A stretch of 64,000 bases of DNA, taken from Spizellomyces sp. 'palustris'. Its lineage: Eukaryota > Chytridiomycota > Chytridiomycetes > Spizellomycetales > Spizellomycetaceae. Numbering within the stretch: the first letter of the stretch is position 1; every line of letters begins with the position of its first letter. Under the pieces are notes generated by a model. It saw only the letters and a list, made by a program, of their open reading frames with translations. It did no database searches and was not told the origin of the DNA. The stretch covers positions 30,014-94,013 of the forward strand of contig QEAR01000080.1 of the NCBI GenBank assembly GCA_006535965.1, read 5' to 3'. A program made the translations under genes and the position numbers. Below, in pieces: positions 55,732 to 64,000 of this stretch.

Positions 55732-57973
55732 ATGGATACAGCGATTCGACGTCGTAAAACTGTTACCGGGACATCTGCCGCTGCGTCAGTTCCTCCCAAA
55801 CAATCTAGTCGTCAGACCTCATGGAGGTCCAAAATTGTATTGGCGGCATTGGGTATCACAGGTATATGCCAACAACGTGAACAGAAACGTTTTGTTGCAC
55901 GTTAAGCGTTCTAACGAGTGTGTGAATGATAGTTGCTATTGCAGCTTACCAGTACTTTACACCAAGGCGTGTTCCAACCGTTCGACAGCGACGTGCCGTT
56001 ACTCCGATCAGGAGGGATGGAGGGACGGTCGGATATACCTGTGATCCAACAGTATGTAAACTGCCGAATTGTTTTTGTCCAGATCGAATGCCCCCAGGCG
56101 GCCTTTCGGTTTCCAAGTAAGACTCTGAATGATTGTCACTGTGTGGACTCTTTGGTTATTAACCCTTTATATCCATATCAGTACCCCTCAATTTGTATTG
56201 CTCACCTTTGATGACGCTGTGAATACGATTACATACCCTCTCTCTACGGCCGTGACAACCTCCAAAAACCCGAACGGGTGTAGAATGGATGCCACCTACT
56301 ATGTTTCGACCATGTATACGGATTATCATCTAGTGCAAATGTTGAAGGCGGCGGGACATGAGGTTTATAAGTCATGCCCGTTAGGGTGAAAAAGAGCCGG
56401 CTTATGTTGACCATTATGCTTTGACAGATTGCGGTTCATACCATGACGCATCCCGGAAACGCCGGCTTGGACGAAATTGACGGATGCCGAAAGGCACTGA
56501 AAGCATTCTCTGGTGTCGATGGCATGACTGGTTTTCGCGCGCCGTATCTGCAATACAACATGAGCACCTATCAAGCTCTTCAAGATCTGAATATTCGTTA
56601 CGATTGTTCAAACCCAGCCGATCCTAGAACGGCTCCGTGGCCATTTACTTACGATAACGGTTTTCCCTATATTTGGTATGACGTGCTATGTTTGGGTTTT
56701 TGAAGCAGCGATTTCTGATTGTGTGTCTCACATAGCGAAACTGGCGATTGCGATTATACCAGAAAGTTTCCAGGTTTATGGGAAATCCCAATGTACGCGT
56801 TGGTAGACCAAAGTACAGGGATGGAATACACTGTCATGGATCCGCCTGGGACCCCAGCTTTTTTGATGCAGCTTCTTCAATACAACTTTAAATTGCATTG
56901 GGAGAGTACGAGGACGCCTATGGGGTTATGGTAGGCAGTGATGTTGAGCGTTGGTGATTTTCATATCAAATACTTGGATTTTTAAACTCGTTCCAGGCTT
57001 CACCCGGCCTGGTTTCTTCAAGACCCCGATAATGACCGTGTGGCGCTTCTCAACAGCTTTATTCAATGGACGCGGGACTACACCAACAACCAAGTATGGT
57101 ACATCACAGTTGAAGAGTTAGTGGGATGGATGCAGAACCCGGTGGGATTGGACAAGATTGGAACCTCTCCGGCTGTTCAGTGTCCGGAACAAGCTGTTGG
57201 CCCAGTGACAAAAGAAGCATGTAATGGGCGAGATGATAATCAGAGTACGTGTAGAGAATGCTATTGGGGTATGACGCTGACGGCCAGGGTACTCATCTCT
57301 TCTCGCCGGGTAACTAGATGGACAAATAGACGAAGGCCTCACCATCCGCTGCAACCTCGGGATGTACTCGTCCGATACCTGTTTCTTTTGTCCAGTCGAG
57401 AACCCTTCCCCGTCCAACCCGGTTCCAGCTTCAACGAACCAAACTCTTCCAGGGGCAGGTTGCGATAATGCACCCCCATCAGGCGGCTGTATACAAGGCA
57501 CTTGGCAAAACTGTAAATGTCAGTGCATTGGTGGTGAAGCTGTATCATCGAATGGATTTTGCCCGGATGCTACTGGAGCTTGTACCATCGTTAAATCTTA
57601 CGACTACGTGAACAAAATGTTTTTATGTCCTGGTGAGTTGAGGCTTGCGTATGATATCATGCGACAGTGTGGTAGTGTTTTAATGATTTTGAGTTATCTA
57701 GGCCAGGCAATCCCGTCGTCAACTTCCGGAGGTATTGCCAGCACAAGTAAACCAGCCTCTTCCACCACGCCAGCCTCTTCCACCCCTCCTTCCTCTACTG
57801 CCACCTCATCTGGATCATCGACCAAACCGACCACGACGGTACCTGGATCGTTCGAGGAAGGCACCAAATTGCCGCCTGGTTCTGTGTCTGGTTCTTTGTC
57901 TGGCAGTGGTCGATTGATGATCAACATCCCTTTGATGGCAGTCGTTGCTTTGGGGTGGTTCATGTGGCTCTGA
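55732..57973 (+). CDS. chitin deacetylase (CE4), membrane/GPI anchored, Cys-rich tail
   Basis: Polysaccharide deacetylase that converts chitin toward chitosan at the cell surface. Eight exons: 55732-55861, 55933-56116, 56182-56362, 56428-56675, 56736-56930, 56997-57244, 57330-57632 and 57702-57973, giving 586 residues. A basic head precedes one helix (KIVLAALGITVAIAAYQYF), so a type II signal anchor is likely. A CDPTVCKLPNCFCP cysteine motif leads into the NodB domain, with metal and catalytic residues TFDDAV (Asp115/116), HTMTHPG (His169/173) and GFRAPYL. The layout matches the animal- and fungal-type chitin deacetylases with PGLWEIPM. After about residue 410 comes a second Cys-rich module (GTWQNCKCQCIGG, FCPDATGAC), a Ser/Thr/Pro-rich stretch, and a hydrophobic C-terminus (NIPLMAVVALGWFMWL) typical of GPI attachment. 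Confidence 0.92.
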
Positions 57974-58369
57974 CGCTATATATAGGCTCTCATTTTTATT
58001 CCCCTTTGAGAGAAGGGCCGTAGCATTTTATTCATCCAATATAAATGTCAGTCAAGTATGACCAAAGCCAGGTAGATGTCGTACTTTGTATAAGCAATGT
58101 ACGGACGAGACTTAGATATAGGTCTACCATTTTACATACGCTAACCTTTTAACAATCAAATCCGTTCTTTTTGACCTCGAACTTTTCCAGGATCGAGGAT
58201 ATACGCGTAGTAACGACGTTGGATCATGCCGTAAGCAATCCCGCACAGCCAATCATGTTGCTTTGCTGCTTACATCACAGCACCGTGTAAATGTGCGGGA
58301 TTTCTTAATTCTGAGTTTGTTCTTGCACATTGCGTTCTTTTCTTGTTGACCCAGCCAACGTTCGACAAC
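57974..58369. other. short intergenic gap
   Basis: Between the chitin deacetylase and ACR3 genes. No distinct elements could be supported. Confidence 0.5.
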
Positions 58370-59793
58370 ATGTTAGAAAGCCAAAGAGTCCTATCAAACC
58401 TGTCTTGGCTTGATCGGCTCTTACCGATATGGATTATTCTGTGTTTGTACCCTCTGTAGATTTCCAAATGGATATTGCTCTGATATTCACACTCTGTACA
58501 GCAATGGCCCTCGGGGTTCTTTTGGGTTATTTTGTTCCCTCCATTAGGACCGTTCTGAACTCGAGTACTATTGTGGACGTTTCCCTACCTATTGCAATTG
58601 GGCTTCTTTGGATGATGTACCCAGTGTTTTGGTAGGTTTTGGAGCTGCAGTGGTTGATGTTTGTCAGTTGGGCGCTTCTCAGACCGTCCTTTTGCCATTT
58701 AGCAAAGTAAAGTATGAGAAATTATCCAAAATCTTTCAAACTACGGGCGTTTTCCGCAACCTGGCCTCGTCAGTGCTGTTTAACTGGCTCTTGGCTCCTC
58801 TTATGATGGCTGCGCTGGCTTGGGCAACTCTCCCCGATTTGTCCACATACCGTACGGGTGTCCTCTTGGTGGGAGTTGCAAGATGTATTGCGATGGTGTT
58901 AATCTGGAATGAGCTTGCTGGCGGGGATCGGGAATGGTGTGCTGTTTTGATTGCCTTAAATTCCATATTGCAAGTTGTTTTATATGGCCCTTTGGCATAT
59001 TTTTACACGGTCATCATTGGTAAAGGTTCTTCGATTGACATTGATATGTGGCTAGGTAAGAGTCTTGGTTGATTTTGGTTGACAATTACTACAATTTTGT
59101 GTACACTCTTCCAACGTAGTGACGAGGAGCGTTCTGATCTTCCTCGGGATTCCCCTCCTTGCGGGATTCCTTACCCGATTTGTACTGTGTCATTTATGTC
59201 GAGGATTTCTCGGTGAAACTTGGTACGAACGCAAGTTTCTCAAGTGGATTGGTCCCACCAGTCTGCTTGGCTTACTGTTTACTATTGTGGTCATGTTTGC
59301 TCTTCAGGTACGCTGATGGCCAGCATGCCTTTTCACTGCCTTCCTGCTAAAAGGTTCAAGTTATTTCCAGGGGCGGCGAATTATTGACAATATAAATGGA
59401 GTCCTGCGTGTCGCCGTACCGCTCATACTATACTTTTGCATCATATTTGCGCTCGCCTTGCTTGCTTGTGCATATCTGCGTATGCCCTATCGCACAGCTG
59501 TCACGCAGTCATTCACGGCGGCGAGTAATAACTTTGAACTCGCCATTGCCGTAGCCGTTGCGACTTTCGGCATCGATTCCCAAGAGGCTCTTGCAACAGT
59601 GATTGGTCCACTGATAGAAGTACCTGTTTTGCTTGGATTGGTGTATTTATCACTATGGTTCAGACCGCACTACCCGGTCGTTGAGGAAATGTCGGGTAAA
59701 GATGAAGTAGAAATAGTGTGTTCTAATCCGGAAGCTGGAGGGCCATCACATTCGTGTGACACAACATTTGGCGTGATGATAAATGAGAACTGA
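58370..59793 (+). CDS. ACR3: arsenite efflux transporter ACR3
   Basis: Plasma-membrane permease that exports arsenite. Five exons: 58370-58442, 58502-58631, 58703-59055, 59120-59307 and 59371-59793, giving 388 residues with about ten helices. The start ATG at 58370 gives LSNLSWLDRLLPIW, the usual Acr3 N-terminus, and joining over the first intron restores MALGVLLGYFVPSIRTVL. Conserved blocks are IAIGLLWMMYPVF followed by CKVKYEKL, where the functionally important Cys (about residue 68) is created across an intron, and VGVARCIAMVLIWNELAGGD. Near the end are FTAASNNFELAIAVA and GPLIEVPVLLGLVYL. A short polar C-terminal tail follows. No arsenate reductase or ArsH gene lies next to it. Confidence 0.95.
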
Positions 59794-62239
59794 TATGACT
59801 AGTAAATATATTCAGCCAATCCATTGACATCTTTGCCGTGCTGGAATGAAAGGGGGCTCCTTTCCGGAATGAAAAGGATGACATTGGGAGACCTGCAAAT
59901 ATTAGTACACTCTGCATTCATGTGGAGCAGGCATTGCCGACTCCAAGGGACCGTTCAGAAGGGCAAAGCGCACAATTCCGAGTGAGTGATCGTGTACAAA
60001 GCGATGGCTGGAACATCTCTGGCAATGCGCAGCAAAGGAAGACATGAGACTTTTCAAAAATCCCTACCGCACTAGTTGAGCCCGGCAAGGCAACCTCTCA
60101 TACGGAAGCGGACCATTGTATTCGGGAGGGATCCTTACTTAACCCTAGGAGCACAGCAGGCGAGATTTCACTGAAAGAAAGCCTGTTACAGTACTAGCTG
60201 AGCACGTCCACAAACAATATGATCAAACGAGCCCGTGTATTCAGAGTGGTCCTTACCAAGCAACATAGCAGGTTTGCGCTCGCTGTAGTGACCGCTAAGT
60301 ATCCCCAGAAACTTGTGGAGTATACCCAGCGGAAGAGTACCTAATAGGCCCAGATGGAGTCTCGCGGGGAACTTGCTTGAAACAACCGCGTGCACCAATC
60401 GCTGAGTCCCTACCTACTCTTGTTATTTGAGACGATCCTGCCATGCACAACGAAAGAAAAAAAAAAAACTGTAGAAGGCGAGTCTTTGCCGAATCGCAGT
60501 CATGCATGGGTGCCGATGAGCAGGGCAGACTCAACCCTACGGCCATGTAAAATTCCGATGCCTTTTGTCCAGTTACGCCGACTGTTCCAGTTGTTTTTTA
60601 CATAAAAAAATCTTTTGGTGCGGAGCCTCATTAGGAGCTAATGCCCAAAGTCACCAAACTGCTGAAAGTGCGGACAATTGGGGCGATGCGTATGTGGCCA
60701 ACGGCGAAGGCATCATCCCGTAGTGGCTGGATACATTATGCGAGCCGCACTTTGCAGTCTCCATTAGATGGACAAAAAAAAAAAAGAGAACACCAAAGAC
60801 AGAAAAAGCAGTGTAGCATAGCACTTTTGATTGGAAGGGCTTTAAGTACGCAATGGATGTAAACAGTGCAAGTCGTGAGGAGCATTACATTGTATTTCTT
60901 TGGTGCATTGTCAAGAGTTACAAAGTGTGATTTCCCTTTGCAGGTGGTCAAGAAGCAATAACTAACCTTATAATTAATTCCAGCAGCTTCTCCTTGCGAG
61001 ATTACAGTTTCCGTGTCAGTTTTGCTGATCATTCATCAGCCTGACCCGCGCGGTTTTTAGCAAAAAAAGTGTGAAATTCCTGTCCGCGTGGGCGATTGTC
61101 GCCTATTGTAAAGCTGCTTCACCAACTGGGCCGTCGAGCCTTGGAACTGTATCAGCAAACCCAGGCGATTTGCAGGCAAAAAAACAAGGCCGGCTGGGAT
61201 GGAAAATTGCAGAGATAGGAACCCAATGTACACTCAAAATACATTACCAATTGCCGCCCTAGATGGTTTTGTGATTGGCGGCCACGACATGCTTGCAGCT
61301 TCTGGGCACAAAAAACCTGACGGGATTTTGGAATTTTTCCTTCACCTACGAATGCCCCCGGCTGATGCTCGCCAGGAATTTTGGCTGCCGGGCACGCGAA
61401 ACAACGATCCCCAGTTATGTGTAGCTTTTTTAAATCCCCAGTTCCATCCGAGAGCATGGGCATGTTCCAGCACCAATTCCAACATTACATGGCACAACTT
61501 GACGGAAATCACAATACTTTTTGCTCTGCATTCTCTGCGGAACCTCTTTAAAGGAACACAAGGCCATTTTCAGCAATGATCAACACAGCCAAAAAAAAAA
61601 AAAAAAACCATCCGCCAAAAGGTCCGGATCGGCTGGATGTATTTTTGCTTAATGTCCCAAATCTAAAGGCGGACTTTAACAATCCCACTCATTTGGACAA
61701 AAATAGAAATAGTGTGTCTATATATAGTAATAATGAGTGTCAGATGGCTGATGATTGGATGGATCTGTGCGGCGCAGTCCATCAGAGCCTCTCAAGTGAT
61801 GAATCATTTTGGCAAAAAAATTCCACAAAAGTGGGGAAATTTCATGGCTGAATTGATTGGGCCTGACGTGACTGTGCCATTGTTGGGTGGGGATCGTGAC
61901 TGACCCTTCTTCATAATCCATCCAGATTATATATTGGCCATTTCACACCTTCTGCCTCCCGGATTTTTGAACGATGAAGGTGTCTCGAGTCGCAGTCACC
62001 ATGACCGCCGCAGTCGCCGTCCTTTGGCCTTTTTAACTGGCTTGAATCTTGTTGATCGCTTGCAAGAGATTGTTCTCCCTTCTTTTTAACTTGTTCTTCC
62101 TTGGCACCTGTCGTTGTCTTTTGGGCTGTGTCTCTTCCACAGCCTTTTCGACTCGCTCTTTTAAACCTCTCTCGGTCTACCTTTCGTTCCCTTCTCTTGC
62201 CGTACACACACCCTTTGCTTTACGCTACCCTCAACCAAT
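59794..62239. other. gene-poor intergenic region, 2.4 kb
   Basis: No frame here shows a domain or convincing joins. Two loosely similar segments (around 60070-60170 and 60195-60280) share cagcag/agcaggc-type words. Homopolymers include A-runs at about 60460-60471, 60775-60784 and 61590-61606. Pyrimidine-rich sequence from about 62060 on is probably the cyclin promoter and 5' UTR. Confidence 0.55.
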
Positions 62240-63447
62240 ATGTCGACCGCACGAGTTTTACTTCAGTCAAATGTCATTGACAATGTCCACTCGATTCACC
62301 ATCAACAGTTTCACCAGCATCACGCACACCATCAGCAAAGCGCAACCTGTCTTGAACAAGACTTGCTTGAGACGACACGCCTCGCCCGTATCGCCCACCA
62401 CCACCGTCACCAGCAGAAGCCTCAGCCCGTTCTAGCCCCGCCTCAGCCAGGTACGTGCCTGATTCACATGATTAGATGATGTGTCAGCCGATCAAGGCTG
62501 ACTCTGCTTTTGCAGGACTGAGCGTTCCTTCCAACCCAACATTTCCATCGGAAGACTTATATCTCGCCAGCAAACCAGATTTTGTCGAAAGTCTCGTCTG
62601 CACAGCCGCATCTCTCGTGGAATCCATTTGGCCTCCCCGTGCGACGGCACACTCTGTAACAGCAAATGCATCCAACTCACCAAAATTGGCTCCACTCTCC
62701 CGGGTTATTCAAGAACTCTTGCGGCGCTCCCGCACATCCTGCTCAACTCTCCAACTCGCCCTATTTTATTTAATTCGTCTACGAAACTCTATTATTTCCC
62801 GCCGAACACTTCCGGCCGATTCACCTTTAGTCCCTTCCACGACCTCTCCACTCCGCTGTGGCCGTCGCATGTTTCTTTCTGCACTCATTCTCGCCAACAA
62901 ATACCTCCAAGACAAAAGCTACTCCAACAAGGCCTGGGCAAAAATCTGCGGTTTGACCGCTAGCGAATTGTGTAGAAACGAAGCGACCTTTCTTGAAGCT
63001 GTTGAATGGAATCTCTTTGTTGCTAACAAGACGTGGATCAACTGGTCTCGTGCTGTTCACCGTCGTGCCTCGACTGTCAGAGAACAGTGGGACAAGGAAC
63101 GTCAATTGATGGCAGAGCGAGAAAAGCGGAGCAAGGAGGTCGTTGGTCGGTGGCTGGAGAGTCTGGAAGGGAAATGCACTCACGTGGACCAAACATCAGT
63201 TTTGGGCCGAGATACTTTTTGCAGGCTTGATATTGAAGAGAAGGATACCCTGCGATCATTCCACACCAGCATCTCTACCATGACCGCACCAACAAGTACA
63301 ACCACAGCCACATTTTTGCTCACTCCACCTCAAGAAACATGGGCGTGCTCCCCCGTTGCTGTATCTTTGAAACGTGGGTTGACTCCTGATTTCCTTCCTA
63401 GCCCGGGAGCGGAAGATGGGTCTTTGTCAAAACGGGTTCGACGATGA
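62240..63447 (+). CDS. Pcl-type (Pho85-like) cyclin
   Basis: Cyclin-box protein of the PCL1/2 group, partner of a Pho85-type kinase and often a regulator of G1 and morphogenesis. Two exons (62240-62450, 62516-63447) give 380 residues. The His/Gln-rich head (HSIHHQQFHQHHAHHQQ) is disordered. The cyclin box spans about residues 100-235. It opens with FVESLVCTAASLVESIW, continues with VIQELLRRSRTSCSTLQLALFYLIRL and RRMFLSALILANKYLQD, and ends with SYSNKAWAKICGL followed by ELCRNEATFLEAVEWNLFV. This NKAWAKISGL/EVN-ME-EFL pattern is the Pcl hallmark. The tail is charged, then Thr-rich, ending KRVRR. The kinase partner is inferred. Confidence 0.9.
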
Positions 63448-64000
63448 TAGTAAAAGGATAGAATAAAAATAGCAAAGGGAATGTGTGTACGTGTTGTTGT
63501 TCTGCATCGTAATACAATGAAGCGAATGTGGTATACAATCTCCAAATAATCCCGAATGTGCAATGTGCAATACTTCACCATGCGATGCATGAACATCTTG
63601 TGTTTCTTCCGTTTTTGCGTCGGGGTGTACCGTCAAATCTCTCGCCTTGCGCGTATCCCACGAGTGTATTAGATCACAGGCCATCCAGCTGCGACGTTTG
63701 CCTCTACAACACTTATTATGCGGAGAACTGGTATTTAATAGTGATTTTGCATATGGGTAAATCCGAGTGTCCTGGCCTGGAGCAGACGGGACTGGGATAC
63801 AGGAATTTCTCGAGCAATTCAACAATCCAAAAATAACAAAGGAATACATGGCAGAGGTATCCACACCATTCCGTGGCTAGTTTGGACTTGGAATTTCAGT
63901 TGCAAGTCCATTAGCCTTTAAATTAGCACACATTCCTTTTAGCCTAGAATAGCAAATATTGCCTGATATCTTACAGAGTACATAGTGTGCGGGAAAATAC
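63448..64000. other. right-edge intergenic sequence
   Basis: 3' region of the cyclin gene. Open frames of 88-145 codons on minus and 102 on plus show no recognisable content. Part of another gene may begin beyond the window. Confidence 0.5.

Noticed and set aside
60070-60290. Apparent duplication of a roughly 100-base segment
   Set aside because: Only scattered short words match; the similarity is too weak to call a repeat.
1-64000. CRISPR arrays, prophage, bacterial operons, ribosome-binding sites
   Set aside because: The gene structure is plainly eukaryotic; no such features are present.

Overview
The window looks like a nuclear genome segment of a fungus, most likely an early-diverging (chytrid-like) lineage. 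The evidence is a fungal-type P-type H+-ATPase, chitin deacetylase, Atg15 lipase, Pff1-type vacuolar protease, Pcl-type cyclin and RGS protein, together with genes that yeasts lack: a Rab3GAP catalytic subunit, an SH3/WW RasGEF and an F-box/ankyrin protein. Genes are dense and on both strands. Most carry several short GT-AG introns (about 45-95 bp), and some exons are tiny (19, 22, 36 and 39 nt). I built the exon chains by hand from splice sites and reading frame. Nearly all of the listed CDS close exactly to a multiple of three; the exceptions are the partial RasGEF and the PARP gene, which I did not sum completely.

Layout. 0-8 kb: 5' part of a RasGEF (minus, runs off the left edge), a gene-poor 2.2 kb gap, then plasma-membrane H+-ATPase (minus). 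8-11.7 kb: gene-poor, with a possible small Cys-rich membrane ORF and one decayed coding-like stretch. 11.7-19.2 kb: zinc alcohol dehydrogenase, an unknown protein, an RGS protein, ATG15 and TIM13. 19.7-28.6 kb: vacuolar membrane M28 protease, RAB3GAP1-like subunit, and an SRPBCC-glyoxalase fusion. 29-31 kb: a truncated, frame-broken Ty1/copia element next to a tRNA-Phe gene. 31-40 kb: a multi-exon PARP, an F-box/ankyrin protein and a large unknown disordered protein. 40-54.7 kb: histidine acid phosphatase, mitochondrial (ornithine-type) carrier, RNA polymerase III second-largest subunit, an ABCA transporter and an F-box-like protein. 55.7-64 kb: chitin deacetylase, ACR3 arsenite transporter, a 2.4 kb gene-poor gap, and a Pcl-type cyclin.

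The genes do not form an obvious pathway cluster. It is a mixed housekeeping neighbourhood covering Ras/G-protein signalling, membrane energisation, vacuole and autophagy functions, mitochondrial import and transport, Pol III transcription, cell-wall modification and metalloid export. I found no clearly new multi-gene system. The most interesting items are the copia relic beside the tRNA gene with its flanking 27-bp direct repeats, the PARP gene with an in-frame stop before apparently continuing exons, the cysteine-rich tail and apparent double anchoring of the chitin deacetylase, and the SRPBCC-VOC fusion.
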